34,723 nt of DNA from an uncultured bacterium (GCA_905215555.1 CAJMQU010000049.1:1-34723); one strand, 5' to 3'. Shown: positions 16,265-24,458, numbered from the stretch's first letter. A program made the numbers and translations. The notes: generated from the sequence alone by a model not told the origin.

Positions 16265-16299
16265 TGAATGAACAGATATTTAGTTATAAAATATTTTGT

Positions 16300-16307
16300 T
16301 ACTTTTG
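16300..16307 (+). promoter_or_regulatory. -7 box of the oxidoreductase gene
   Basis: TACTTTTG matches TAnnTTTG. It is 40 bases before ATG 16347 and excludes the longer open frame that begins at 16296. The -33 region is AT-rich without a clear TTTG at the right spacing. Confidence 0.5.
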
Positions 16308-16346
16308 CCTGTCGCATTGATTATTCACCAAAACCTCAAAAATAAT

Positions 16347-16904
16347 ATGGATAAAGATCTGAAGAAAGTTGTGGTGTTGCTGGCACACCCCAATATGGAA
16401 AAATCACAAGCAAACAAAACCTTGTCCGATGCTGTAAAGGATATAGAAGAAGTGGCTGTATATAATTTGTATGAGATGCCGGCAGATGATGTCTTTAATA
16501 TAGATGTGTGGAGCCGCATCATTTCCCATGCCACGGCTGTGATATATCAATTTCCATTTTATTGGATGTCAGCCCCTTCTTTGTTGAAGCAATGGCAAGA
16601 CCAGGTATTTACCCATCTGGCAAAGACACCCGCAGTAGCCGGCAAACCGTTGATGGTAGCCACAACCACCGGATCTGAATTCGAAGCATACCGAAGTGGA
16701 GGGAGAAATGGCTTCACGATAGATGAATTGTTACGCCCCTACCAGGCTGGTGCCATACATGGTGGAATGGTGTGGCAGACTCCATTCGTTATCTATGGTA
16801 TGGGAACTCCGGAAGCAGAAAGGAACATAGCTAAAGGAGTGGATATTTATAAGAAAAAGGTAACGGCATTTGTGGGAGAAAACCAAACGGAAGACGTCTG
16901 GTGA
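16347..16904 (+). CDS. NAD(P)H-dependent oxidoreductase, flavodoxin-like fold
   Basis: A 185-residue cytosolic flavoprotein of the KefF/MdaB/NQO1-like family, which reduces quinones with NAD(P)H by two-electron transfer. The FMN/FAD-binding start VVVLLAHPNMEKSQANKTL (8-26) is followed by the family motif YQFPFYWMSAPSLLKQWQDQVF (67-88). Then comes TTTGSEFEAY (107-115), and GAIHGGMVWQTPFVIYG (135-151). Start ATG 16347 is chosen because the longer frame begins with TTG and contains the promoter. It is a single gene with no near partner. Which quinone or electrophile it handles is not visible. Confidence 0.87.
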   Translation: MDKDLKKVVVLLAHPNMEKSQANKTLSDAVKDIEEVAVYNLYEMPADDVFNIDVWSRIISHATAVIYQFPFYWMSAPSLLKQWQDQVFTHLAKTPAVAGKPLMVATTTGSEFEAYRSGGRNGFTIDELLRPYQAGAIHGGMVWQTPFVIYGMGTPEAERNIAKGVDIYKKKVTAFVGENQTEDVW

Positions 16905-17162
16905 CTATTGATCAAAGGATGATTTATTTTTCATCTTGACCTCATACTTGCGGGTGAATAAACACTTCGATGCCATACAGAATATTTCTCTTAGGATTAT
17001 GATGTGTATTGAAGCTTTTCTTTCCGGTCACCTGTGCATAGTGTTCTCTGTTATTCCAGAATGATTCTGTTACAAGAAAGCTTCGCCTATAATCCGCATG
17101 ACAGTGAGTGCAGGAAACACCAAACAGGCTTACGTTACATATTCAATAAATACAAGTCTATT
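16905..17162. other. Gene-free stretch with a weak palindromic structure
   Basis: No convincing gene. The only structure is an imperfect outer pair (GAAGCTTTTCTT at 17011-17022 with AAGAAAGCTTC at 17074-17084) that encloses a small palindrome CAGAAT-G-ATTCTG (17057-17069). An open frame at 17034-17222 has no family features and runs through the terminator, so it is not called. Confidence 0.4.
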
Positions 17163-17202
17163 ACAAAAAAAAGGTGCAACCGACTATCCGGCTGCACCTT
17201 TT
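17163..17202 (-). terminator. Intrinsic terminator of the xylose operon
   Basis: Read on the minus strand, a 14-position stem with one mismatch (17202-17189 with 17182-17169) around a 6-base loop is followed by eight T. It begins 30 bases after the xylE stop codon. Confidence 0.88.
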
Positions 17203-17232
17203 GCTTATCTATAAGACATTAAAGGAGAAAAC

Positions 17233-18684
17233 TTATTTATTTTTTTTCCACAGTTTACTCATATCTTCCAGAGTCTTACCCTTAGTTTCGGGAACCCAAC
17301 GCCAAACAAAGATTGCAGCAGCAACGCAGATAATGCCATATAAGCTATATGCGAACATCGGACTGAAATCGTACAGAGCCGGGAATGTAGACGATACGAT
17401 ATAATTGAAAATCCACTGGAAAGCAACAGCAATAGCCACAGCCTTGCCACGAATCGTATTTGGGAAAATTTCTGAAATCAATACCCAGCAAATAGGTCCC
17501 CACGACATCATGAAGAAAGCGGCGTACACGATTACGGAAAGTACCGGAAGGATACCTTTGATACCCATGCTGTCGCACATTGCCACGGCAAATGCACCGA
17601 TAGCCATACCGACAGAACCGATAATCAGCAACGGCTTACGGCCAAAGCGGTCTACAGTGAAGATGGCAACAAGCGTAAATATGATATTCACGATACCCAT
17701 GATAACCGTTTGCATCATACCACCACCTTCGGCACCTGCGTTTTCAAAAATACGCGGAGCATAATACAGTACGGCATTGATGCCGATAGCCTGTTGGAAT
17801 ACGGAAAGCAAAATACCGATAACGATAACTGTCACGCCATAAGAGAACAATTTCTCGGTCTTTTCTTTTGAAGTAGCTTTGATTTCCTCCAGAATCTCTT
17901 TTGCTTTGCTTGCACCATTTACTTTCTCCAGGATAGAGTATGCTTTTTCTTCTTGGTGTACCAGCACCAGATAACGCGGAGTCTTCGGTACGAAGAATAG
18001 CAGGAATCCGAATAATGCGGCCGGGAAAGCCTCTGAACCGAACATATAACGCCAGCCTGTTTGCACACTCCACATATCCGAAGCTGAGTTAACGGACAGA
18101 ATGCCGTCTACGCTCTTGTCGATAATAGGATTTGTGTGGTCGCCCATAATCAGGTAGTTAACGAAATAAACCACCAGCATACCGAAGATAATGGCAAACT
18201 GGTTGCAAGATACCAATGTACCGCGAATATTGGAAGGAGCAATTTCGGCAATGTACATCGGACATACCGCAGATGCAAGACCTACGCCGATACCACCCAA
18301 TACACGATACAGATTGAATGTGATGAGCAAGTTCATATTAGGCTCACCGTAGTTGAAGAATAAAACTTCAGGGTAGTAAGAACCCAATGCCGACAAGAAG
18401 AACAACACAGATGCCAGTCTCAAAGAATTGCGTCGCCCCAAGCGGGAGGCAAAGAAACCGGAAAGGGCACCGCCAATCACACAGCCGATAAGTGCGCTGG
18501 AAGAAGTGATACCGTGCATCACCTTGTCATACTGGAAGTCCGTAGCCATCAGAAAGAAAGCTTCCAGGCCTTTTTCTGCGCCGGAGATTACCGCTGTATC
18601 GTATCCGAACAACAGACCGCCCAGAATGGCAACGGTTGTAATAGAATAAAGGTAGAGTTTGCTACCATTGTTAGCATCATTCAT
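17233..18684 (-). CDS. xylE: D-xylose:H+ symporter (MFS sugar porter)
   Basis: A 483-residue inner-membrane transporter with 12 membrane helices. Sugar-porter motifs are present in both halves: GRRNSLRLAS after helix 2, RVLGGIGVGLASAVCPMYIAE in helix 4, VPKTPRYLV (PESPR-like) before the central loop, QQAIGINAVLYYAPRIF in helix 7, DRFGRKPLLI after helix 8 and PETKGKTLEDM at the end. GYDTAVISG in helix 1 is typical of XylE. Substrate xylose is inferred from the motifs plus its place after xylA and xylB. ATG 18684 is chosen because the 16 extra residues of the longer frame add a spurious hydrophobic stretch before MNDANNGSK. It is the last gene before the terminator. Confidence 0.92.
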   Translation of the reverse strand: MNDANNGSKLYLYSITTVAILGGLLFGYDTAVISGAEKGLEAFFLMATDFQYDKVMHGITSSSALIGCVIGGALSGFFASRLGRRNSLRLASVLFFLSALGSYYPEVLFFNYGEPNMNLLITFNLYRVLGGIGVGLASAVCPMYIAEIAPSNIRGTLVSCNQFAIIFGMLVVYFVNYLIMGDHTNPIIDKSVDGILSVNSASDMWSVQTGWRYMFGSEAFPAALFGFLLFFVPKTPRYLVLVHQEEKAYSILEKVNGASKAKEILEEIKATSKEKTEKLFSYGVTVIVIGILLSVFQQAIGINAVLYYAPRIFENAGAEGGGMMQTVIMGIVNIIFTLVAIFTVDRFGRKPLLIIGSVGMAIGAFAVAMCDSMGIKGILPVLSVIVYAAFFMMSWGPICWVLISEIFPNTIRGKAVAIAVAFQWIFNYIVSSTFPALYDFSPMFAYSLYGIICVAAAIFVWRWVPETKGKTLEDMSKLWKKNK

Positions 18685-18740
18685 GATAAAAAAGATTAGG
18701 TTGATAAATGAGTGAAAAAGGATAAGTGGCAAAATGATAA

Positions 18741-18790
18741 GCGGTAAGGTGATATCACTCTATCACCTTATCGCTCTATCACCTTACCAC
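18741..18790. repeat. Hairpin and tandem repeats between xylA and xylE
   Basis: A 14-bp stem (18741-18754 with 18761-18774, one G-U) with a 6-base loop is followed by a second copy of the right arm. CTCTATCACCTTA occurs at 18758-18770 and 18774-18786, a 16-base period, so two alternative hairpins can form with the same left arm. It fills most of the 115-base gap between the xylA stop and the xylE start and may adjust transporter expression relative to the enzymes. Confidence 0.65.
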
Positions 18791-18799
18791 CTTACCATA

Positions 18800-20116
18800 T
18801 TAGCAATACATATTCAAGATTGCTTCATACAATTCTTGCTTACCACTGGTTTGTTTCGGTTCGCCGTTAGCTTTCGCATAAGCCACAACGTCTTCCAGTG
18901 TCAGCTTGCCATCTTCGAAGTCCTTACCTTTGCCACCGTCGAATGATGCATAACGATCAGCCAACATCTTCTTATAAGGAGATTCTTCCAGCAATTTGGC
19001 TGCACTTTCCAAGGCACGTGCCATGGCATCCATACCTGCGATGTGAGCGATGAAGATATCTTCCAGGTCAGTAGAGTTACGGCGAGTCTTAGCATCGAAG
19101 TTCGTACCACCGTTGCCCAAACCGCCGTTGCGGATGATCTGCATCATGGCCTGAGTCAGTTCATAGTTGTCGATGGGGAACTGGTCGGTATCCCAACCGT
19201 TCTGGTAGTCACCACGGTTAGCATCGATAGAACCCAACATACCATTGTCAACAGCCACTGCCAGTTCGTGCTCGAAAGTATGACCGGCTAAAGTGGCGTG
19301 GTTAACTTCGATGTTCACCTTGAAGTCTTTGTCCAGACCGTGAGCTTTCAGGAAGCCGATAACTGTTTCGGTATCTACATCGTATTGATGTTTGGTCGGT
19401 TCCATCGGTTTCGGTTCAATCAGGAAAGTACCTTTGAAGCCACGTGCACGTGCATAGTCACGAGCAATGGTCAGCATCTTGGCAAGATGTTCTTTTTCAC
19501 GCTTCTGGTCAGTGTTCAGCAATGACATGTAGCCTTCGCGACCGCCCCAGAATACATAGTTTGAACCACCCAGTTCGATAGTAGCGTCGATGGCATTCTT
19601 GATTTGAACAGCAGCACGTGCCACAACGTCGAAATCAGGGTTAGTAGCGGCACCGTTCATATAACGTGCATGACTGAATACATTAGCAGTACCCCACAAC
19701 AGTTTGATGCCTGTCTCAGCTTGTTTCTGTTTTGCATAAGCTACGATAGCTTTCAGGTTAGCTTCATATTCTTCGATGCTTGAGCCTTCGGAAACGAGGT
19801 CTACGTCATGGAAGCAATAGTATTCGATACCCATCTTCTGCATGAACTCGAAACCTGCATCCATCTTATTTTTAGCAGCTTGCACAGCATCAGCATCACC
19901 ATTCCAAGGGAATTGTTTGGTTCCGCCACCGAATTGGTCACCACCTTCTGCACAGAGAGTATGCCACCAAGCCATAGCAAACTTCAACCAATCTTTCATT
20001 TTCTTACCCATAATCACCTTCTCAGCATCGTAGTAACGAAATGCCATCGGGTTCATACTTTCTTTACCTTCGAATTTAATTTTTCCTATTCCGGGAAAAT
20101 ACTCTTTTGTTGCCAT
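18800..20116 (-). CDS. xylA: Xylose isomerase
   Basis: A 438-residue TIM-barrel enzyme that converts D-xylose to D-xylulose with two divalent metals. Catalytic His103 and Asp106 are in YYCFHDVDLVSEG. The metal-site stretches IEPKPMEPTKHQYD, NIEVNHATLAGHTFEHE and GSIDANRGDYQNGWDTDQ are all intact. The N-terminal EYFPGIGKIKFEGKES is the usual start of the long (class II) xylose isomerases. It starts 42 bases after the xylB stop and is followed by the hairpin/repeat gap and xylE. Confidence 0.97.
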   Translation of the reverse strand: MATKEYFPGIGKIKFEGKESMNPMAFRYYDAEKVIMGKKMKDWLKFAMAWWHTLCAEGGDQFGGGTKQFPWNGDADAVQAAKNKMDAGFEFMQKMGIEYYCFHDVDLVSEGSSIEEYEANLKAIVAYAKQKQAETGIKLLWGTANVFSHARYMNGAATNPDFDVVARAAVQIKNAIDATIELGGSNYVFWGGREGYMSLLNTDQKREKEHLAKMLTIARDYARARGFKGTFLIEPKPMEPTKHQYDVDTETVIGFLKAHGLDKDFKVNIEVNHATLAGHTFEHELAVAVDNGMLGSIDANRGDYQNGWDTDQFPIDNYELTQAMMQIIRNGGLGNGGTNFDAKTRRNSTDLEDIFIAHIAGMDAMARALESAAKLLEESPYKKMLADRYASFDGGKGKDFEDGKLTLEDVVAYAKANGEPKQTSGKQELYEAILNMYC

Positions 20117-20158
20117 AATTTTAATTGAATTTTTAAAGGGTTAATTATTATCAGTTTA

Positions 20159-21649
20159 TTATTTAGCCATTGATTTTTCCAAACGATGCTTCCAGCGTGC
20201 ATAAGCGTCCGCATACTCCTGACGTTTAGCATGGTTAGGCTCGATAACATCCAGTTTATCCAGTGTTGCAAATGCCTCGTTATTATCCTTATAGATGCCT
20301 GCACCGATACCAGCGCCCTTGGCCGCACCTACCGAACCGTCGGTATCGTAAAGCTCGATCACTGCCCCCGTCACACTTGCCAGCGTATCGCGGAAGATGG
20401 AGCTAAGGAACATATTCGCATGTCCAGCATGGATTTTCTGTACGGGGATGCCCATACCCTCCATGATGTCTATACCATATTTAAAGGAGAATACAATACC
20501 CTCCTGAGCTGCACGTACAATGTGCTGTTTGCCATGCAAATTGAAGTTCAGGCCACGGATGGAACAGTTGATTTCCTTGTTTTCAAGCATACGTTCCGCA
20601 CCATTGCCGAAAGGCAGAATACTGATGCCCGCACTACCGATAGGTGCCTGTGATGCCAGCACATTCATTTCATTGTAAGAGATGCCTTCGGGAGCAATCG
20701 TACGTTTCACCCAAGAGTTGAGGATGCCCGTACCGTTAATGCAGAGCAGAACACCCAGACGAGTCTGCTCGTCCGTATGATTCACGTGAGCGAATGTGTT
20801 TACGCGTGATTTCGGGTCATAGTTTACCTCGCCGTTCACACCATATACCACCCCCGAAGTACCTGCCGTAGAGGCAATCTCACCCGGATTGAATACGTTC
20901 AGTGAAAGGGCGTTGTTCGGCTGGTCGCCTGCACGGTAAGTAATCGGCGTACCTTCTTTCAGTCCCAGTTCTTTTGCGGCGGCGGCATTCACGCGGCCTT
21001 GTTCGGAGAATGTAGGTTTGATATCTGCAATCAAAGATTTATCGAAACCGTAGTAGTCCATCAGGAAGTCGGCCACACGGTTGTTTTTGAAATCCCAGAA
21101 CATACCTTCCGAAAGACCGGAAACAGTGGTACAGATTTCACCGCTCAGCTTCATGGCGATGTAATCACCCGGAAGCATAATCTTATAGATCTTTTCATAG
21201 ATTGCCGGTTCATTCTCCTTTATCCATGCCAGTTTGGAGGCGGTGAAGTTGCCCGGAGAGTTCAGCAAATGCGAAAGACAATTCTCCTCTCCCAGCGTTT
21301 CAAATGCTTTCTGACCATAAGGTACGGCACGCGAATCACACCAGATGATAGAAGGACGCAGCACATTCTGATCTTTATCCACACACACCAATCCGTGCAT
21401 CTGATAAGAGATGCCGATTGCTTTGATTTCACCTGCGTTTGCACCCGACTCTGTCATAACTGCTTGTGTGGCAAGTTTCAGATTCTCCCACCAGCTTTCG
21501 GGATTTTGCTCCGCCCAACCCGGTTTCACGGCAATGATGGCCGCCTCTGTCTTCGGAAAGAAGGCAGAAGATACACATTTGCCGGTTTCGGCGTTTACCA
21601 GGCTCGCTTTTACGGACGAGCTACCAATGTCATAGCCTAATAAATACAT
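20159..21649 (-). CDS. xylB: Xylulokinase (FGGY family)
   Basis: A 496-residue FGGY carbohydrate kinase that makes D-xylulose 5-phosphate from xylulose and ATP. The phosphate-1 motif GYDIGSSSVKASLV (5-18) is followed by QMHGLV (83-88), the MHG motif of xylulokinases, and by ITYRAGDQPNNAL with the catalytic Asp. TAGTSGVVYG and GSVGAAKGAGIGAG are the C-terminal ATP-binding loops. There is no truncation. It lies 70 bases after the regulator gene and 42 bases before xylA, in one direction. Confidence 0.94.
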   Translation of the reverse strand: MYLLGYDIGSSSVKASLVNAETGKCVSSAFFPKTEAAIIAVKPGWAEQNPESWWENLKLATQAVMTESGANAGEIKAIGISYQMHGLVCVDKDQNVLRPSIIWCDSRAVPYGQKAFETLGEENCLSHLLNSPGNFTASKLAWIKENEPAIYEKIYKIMLPGDYIAMKLSGEICTTVSGLSEGMFWDFKNNRVADFLMDYYGFDKSLIADIKPTFSEQGRVNAAAAKELGLKEGTPITYRAGDQPNNALSLNVFNPGEIASTAGTSGVVYGVNGEVNYDPKSRVNTFAHVNHTDEQTRLGVLLCINGTGILNSWVKRTIAPEGISYNEMNVLASQAPIGSAGISILPFGNGAERMLENKEINCSIRGLNFNLHGKQHIVRAAQEGIVFSFKYGIDIMEGMGIPVQKIHAGHANMFLSSIFRDTLASVTGAVIELYDTDGSVGAAKGAGIGAGIYKDNNEAFATLDKLDVIEPNHAKRQEYADAYARWKHRLEKSMAK

Positions 21650-21719
21650 ATAGATAAATTAAAAGTTGAAAATTAATAATTAAAAAATGATGCTCTCGTG
21701 TCCATCCTTCGCTATCACC

Positions 21720-22460
21720 TCATCTTCTTACTTTATTATATATCTTCTTGTCGAAGCGATAATAGCGTGCCGCGCGGTGGGCAACTCCCTGTTGTTTTTC
21801 TTCCATGGGAACCACATATTCCATCATGGCAATCTTTTTATGGAAGTTTCGCACGTCAATCGGTTTGCTGTATATCAATTCGTATAAAGTACGCAGTTGT
21901 GATGCGGTAAATTTGCGGGGCAGCAAATCGAACAGAGCCGACGGGTTGATCTCAACATACTGGCGGATATAAATCAGAGCTTCTTTTATAATCAGATTGT
22001 GGTCGAAAGCCAAAGCCTTGATGTCTTGCAGCGCCACCCAATATGCCTCGAAGTCGTCCAGATTGCGGCTCAGTGCACGGTCTATCTTCACCAGTGACAG
22101 GTAGGCTATGGTAACAATGCGCTCTACTTTTGACTGCATGGCACGTTCCAACCAATGAATGTCTTTCGGGTCTTTAGTCCGGTTCTTTGATCCGAATGCC
22201 TTGAACTGCATCAGGTTGACGCTTTTCAATCCCGTCAATTCATTCAACACCCGTTTGGCAGCTTCATCCAAATCCTCATCCATATAAATAAGACTTCCGG
22301 GAAGCTTCATATCGTGAAAGATTTCGCCTTTTTCCTCACCTACACGCTTTATCAAAAGAACCTTTAATTGTTCTCCGTCAAAACCAATCACTACGCAGTC
22401 TACTGAGATGTGATTGTTGGCTAATGGGGTTTTCTGTTCAATGTCTTGCATAATATCCAT
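21720..22460 (-). CDS. xylR: Nudix-related transcriptional regulator of xylose genes (XylR-like)
   Basis: A 246-residue cytosolic protein. Residues about 15-140 form a Nudix-fold domain and about 165-246 a winged-helix domain (LLPRKFTASQLRTLYELIY, then DVRNFHKKIAMMEYV), the layout of the NrtR/AraR-type regulators. The Nudix box is degenerate: in GSLIYMDEDLDEAAKRVL followed by NELTGL the R is kept, but the two key metal-binding Glu positions are Val and Leu, so catalysis is unlikely and the domain probably senses a sugar. As first gene before xylB-xylA-xylE it is the likely regulator of the operon and of itself. ATG 22460 (or 22451) is preferred because the longer frame from 22502 runs across the promoter. 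Confidence 0.82.
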   Translation of the reverse strand: MDIMQDIEQKTPLANNHISVDCVVIGFDGEQLKVLLIKRVGEEKGEIFHDMKLPGSLIYMDEDLDEAAKRVLNELTGLKSVNLMQFKAFGSKNRTKDPKDIHWLERAMQSKVERIVTIAYLSLVKIDRALSRNLDDFEAYWVALQDIKALAFDHNLIIKEALIYIRQYVEINPSALFDLLPRKFTASQLRTLYELIYSKPIDVRNFHKKIAMMEYVVPMEEKQQGVAHRAARYYRFDKKIYNKVRR

Positions 22461-22472
22461 GTTTAAGCGCTG

Positions 22473-22503
22473 CAAATATAAGCAGGTTTTTTGAATGTGC
22501 AAG
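22473..22503 (-). promoter_or_regulatory. Promoter of the xylR-xylB-xylA-xylE operon, with candidate operator
   Basis: On the minus strand CTTG (22503-22500), a 19-base spacer and TATATTTG (22480-22473) fit the Bacteroides consensus. A CTGC-N8-GCAG dyad (22470-22485) lies over the -7 box and is a possible binding site for the regulator; that is inference. No second promoter of this type is seen in the 70-base gap between xylR and xylB. Confidence 0.6.
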
Positions 22504-22530
22504 CAAGAGAAAGATAAAAAATAATATGTT

Positions 22531-22729
22531 ATAAAGCACTATTCTTCAATAGAATACATATCGTATATTTTACAATATCAAAACAGGGACTTATCGTTGA
22601 AAAGACAATATGTATTGTTGATAAACGACAAAGCCCCCTAATTGTAGGAAGTACAATAAGAGTAAAGTGCTTTATTTTTAAGGATTTTAGTATTTTTGGA
22701 AAAAGAAAGTTCAGTCGGCTCTTATTGTA
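22531..22729. other. Intergenic region with nested inverted repeats
   Basis: Several dyads are packed between the divergent xylR and fabD genes. ATAAAGCACT (22531-22540) is perfectly complementary to AGTGCTTTAT (22666-22675). TATTCT/AGAATA pairs at 22540-22545 and 22551-22556. ACAATA-TG-TATTGT is at 22605-22618. TACAATAAGAG (22652-22662) pairs perfectly with CTCTTATTGTA (22719-22729). The hexamer ACAATA or its complement occurs five times (22572, 22605, 22613, 22654, 22723). No gene is supported here. It may be a multi-site operator or a structured RNA. Confidence 0.55.
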
Positions 22730-22793
22730 TTTTATTCGAAGGGCCAGGATAGGGATTTGAATTTGAACAGGCATGCCATCTTCGGGGAGTATT

Positions 22794-22816
22794 GCACAAA
22801 AATCACACATTTGTGC
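22794..22816. promoter_or_regulatory. 7-bp inverted repeat before fabD
   Basis: GCACAAA (22794-22800) and TTTGTGC (22810-22816) are perfectly complementary with 9 bases between. The right arm lies just upstream of the fabD -7 box, where a repressor could act. Confidence 0.4.
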
Positions 22817-22837
22817 GGTGGTTATCAGAAAAACCTA

Positions 22838-22845
22838 TACCTTTG
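22838..22845 (+). promoter_or_regulatory. -7 box of fabD
   Basis: TACCTTTG matches TAnnTTTG and would give a leader of about 31 bases. The nearest TTTG (22810-22813) is 24 bases upstream, longer than the usual spacer. A second -7-like box (TATTTTTG, 22691-22698) lies further upstream. Confidence 0.5.
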
Positions 22846-22882
22846 CACCACTTTTTTAATTAACACCTAAAATAAGAACAAT

Positions 22883-23770
22883 ATGAAAGCATTTGTATTT
22901 CCGGGTCAGGGTGCCCAATTCGTTGGAATGGGTAAAGACCTGTATGAAAATTCCGCTTTGGCAAAAGAATTGTTTGAAAAAGCTAATGATATCCTGGGAT
23001 ATCGTATTACGGATATTATGTTCAACGGCACAGACGAAGATCTGCGCCAGACAAAGGTGACTCAGCCTGCTGTATTTCTCCATTCTGTTATCTCCGCTCT
23101 CTGTATGGGCGATGACTTCAAACCCGAAATGACTGCCGGTCATTCGCTGGGTGAATTCTCTGCTCTGGTAGCTGCCGGTGCACTGAGCTTTGAAGACGGT
23201 TTGAAGTTGGTTTACGCACGTGCCATGGCTATGCAGAAAGCATGTGAAGCGCAACCTTCTACTATGGCTGCCATCATTGCCTTGCCTGACGAGAAAGTAG
23301 AAGAAATCTGTGCCCAGGTAACTGCTGAAGGTGAAGTTTGCGTTGCAGCCAACTATAACTGTCCGGGGCAAATCGTGATTTCTGGCTCCATCGAAGGCAT
23401 CAACAAGGCTTGCGAACTGATGAAAGCTGCCGGAGCAAAACGCGCTCTGCCATTGAAGGTGGGTGGTGCATTCCACTCTCCGCTTATGAACCCTGCAAAA
23501 GTTGAACTGGAAGCTGCCATCAACGCTACTGAAATCCATGCTCCGAAGTGTCCGGTTTATCAGAACGTAGATGCCCTGCCTCACACCGATCCGGCAGAAA
23601 TCAAGAAGAATCTTGTTGCCCAACTGACAGCTTCCGTACGCTGGACGCAGACTGTGAAGAACATGGTTGCCGATGGCGCTACCGATTTCACAGAATGTGG
23701 ACCGGGTGCCGTGCTGCAAGGTCTTATCAAGAAAATTGCACCGGAAGCATCTGCTCATGGCATAGCATAA
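22883..23770 (+). CDS. fabD: Malonyl-CoA:ACP transacylase
   Basis: A 295-residue cytosolic enzyme that loads malonyl groups from CoA onto acyl carrier protein for fatty acid synthesis. FPGQGAQFVGMG (6-17) forms the oxyanion loop. The nucleophile is Ser88 in AGHSLGEFSAL, Arg113 (VYARAM) binds the malonyl carboxylate and His198 in GGAFHSPLM completes the catalytic pair. Length and motif spacing are normal. It is a single gene here, with no other fab genes in the window, and has its own promoter and terminator. Confidence 0.96.
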   Translation: MKAFVFPGQGAQFVGMGKDLYENSALAKELFEKANDILGYRITDIMFNGTDEDLRQTKVTQPAVFLHSVISALCMGDDFKPEMTAGHSLGEFSALVAAGALSFEDGLKLVYARAMAMQKACEAQPSTMAAIIALPDEKVEEICAQVTAEGEVCVAANYNCPGQIVISGSIEGINKACELMKAAGAKRALPLKVGGAFHSPLMNPAKVELEAAINATEIHAPKCPVYQNVDALPHTDPAEIKKNLVAQLTASVRWTQTVKNMVADGATDFTECGPGAVLQGLIKKIAPEASAHGIA

Positions 23771-23792
23771 TCCTTAGAAAGTTATATTTTCC

Positions 23793-23836
23793 GAGGCTGT
23801 CTTTCACAATCTGAGGGGCAGCCTCTCTTTATTTTA
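23793..23836 (+). terminator. Intrinsic terminator of fabD
   Basis: Stem 23793-23801 pairs with 23817-23825 (one G-U) around a 15-base loop, followed by a T-rich tail. It starts 22 bases after the stop codon. Confidence 0.75.
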
Positions 23837-23871
23837 CGGCTTCGGTTGCGACAACAGATTGGAAGATTCCT

Positions 23872-23879
23872 TATATTTG
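23872..23879 (+). promoter_or_regulatory. -7 box of the HEAT-like gene
   Basis: TATATTTG is a perfect TAnnTTTG. The predicted transcript start near 23886 makes ATG 23898 the most likely start codon of the next gene. A TTG with a 23-base spacer is the only -33 candidate. Confidence 0.5.
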
Positions 23880-23897
23880 CACAAATATATGCATGAT

Positions 23898-24425
23898 ATG
23901 GAAAAGATAGACGAGTTCAGAGCCACCCTTGCAATGCCTCTCAGTAAATTGTCAATAGATAAGCTGGTACAGGAAATATGCCTGCATCCGGAATACCTTA
24001 AAGATATGTACCAATTGATTGCCGATGATCAAACCGTTGTTTCGTGGCGGGCCATATGGGCATGCGAGAAAGTGAGTGAGAAACATCCCGGCTGGTTCGT
24101 TCCATTGCAGGACGATATTATCCGGCGGTTACTGACTTGTCGGCACGATGGCTCCAAACGCCTGTTTCTTTCCATATTATATAATGTACCTGTATCCGCC
24201 CCCATCTCCATAGATTTACTGAACTACTGTCTGGATCATATGCTGGCTCCACAAGAAAGTATCGGCGTACAAGCATTAGCCATCAGAATGGCTTACCAGC
24301 TTTGTAAGTGCGAACCGGAACTTCTGAAGGAGCTACAACTCATCTTAGAGAATACAGATACGGAATATTACTCCACAGGAGTCAGGACTACCATACGTAA
24401 CATCTTGAAAAAGATAGATAGATAA
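23898..24425 (+). CDS. Hypothetical all-helical (HEAT-repeat-like) protein
   Basis: A 175-residue cytosolic protein without signal peptide or membrane segment. It is predicted by eye to be all alpha-helical, with repeated 30-40 residue helical pairs: VVSWRAIWACEKVSEKHP, then GSKRLFLSILYNVP, then SIGVQALAIRMAYQLCKCEPELLKELQ. This pattern is like HEAT/armadillo scaffolds that bind other proteins or nucleic acid. No catalytic motif is visible and I do not recognise a named family. ATG 23898 is preferred over ATG 23889 and over the TTG-started longer frame because the promoter -7 box ends at 23879. It is a single gene. Confidence 0.7.
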   Translation: MEKIDEFRATLAMPLSKLSIDKLVQEICLHPEYLKDMYQLIADDQTVVSWRAIWACEKVSEKHPGWFVPLQDDIIRRLLTCRHDGSKRLFLSILYNVPVSAPISIDLLNYCLDHMLAPQESIGVQALAIRMAYQLCKCEPELLKELQLILENTDTEYYSTGVRTTIRNILKKIDR

Positions 24426-24458
24426 GAAATGTCATTTTTGCGCTGTTCATAAACGTCG

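Noticed and set aside
17034..17222. 62-residue open frame after the oxidoreductase gene
   Set aside because: It reads through the terminator of the xylose operon and has no protein-like pattern.
18758..18790. CRISPR-like tandem repeat
   Set aside because: Only two 16-base units without spacers and no cas genes.
20999..21640. 213-residue open frame antisense to xylB
   Set aside because: Same reason: xylB is complete on the other strand, and the antisense product shows no known motif.
22652..22729. Invertible promoter flanked by 11-base inverted repeats, with TATTTTTG inside
   Set aside because: The arms are short compared with known Bacteroides invertible promoters and no recombinase gene is near; kept only as a repeat.
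22737..22775. tRNA-like 3' end on the minus strand (TTCAAATCCC followed by TCCTGGC)
   Set aside because: The T stem has no matching 5' strand and no anticodon arm or 5' acceptor strand is found, so it is not a tRNA; at most a remnant.
22529..22810. 93-residue open frame on the minus strand in the xylR-fabD gap
   Set aside because: It runs across several inverted repeats and the fabD regulatory area, has no promoter and no recognisable domain.
22856..23758. 300-residue open frame antisense to fabD
   Set aside because: It mirrors a gene with all catalytic motifs intact; its translation has no family features, so it is a shadow of the codon bias.
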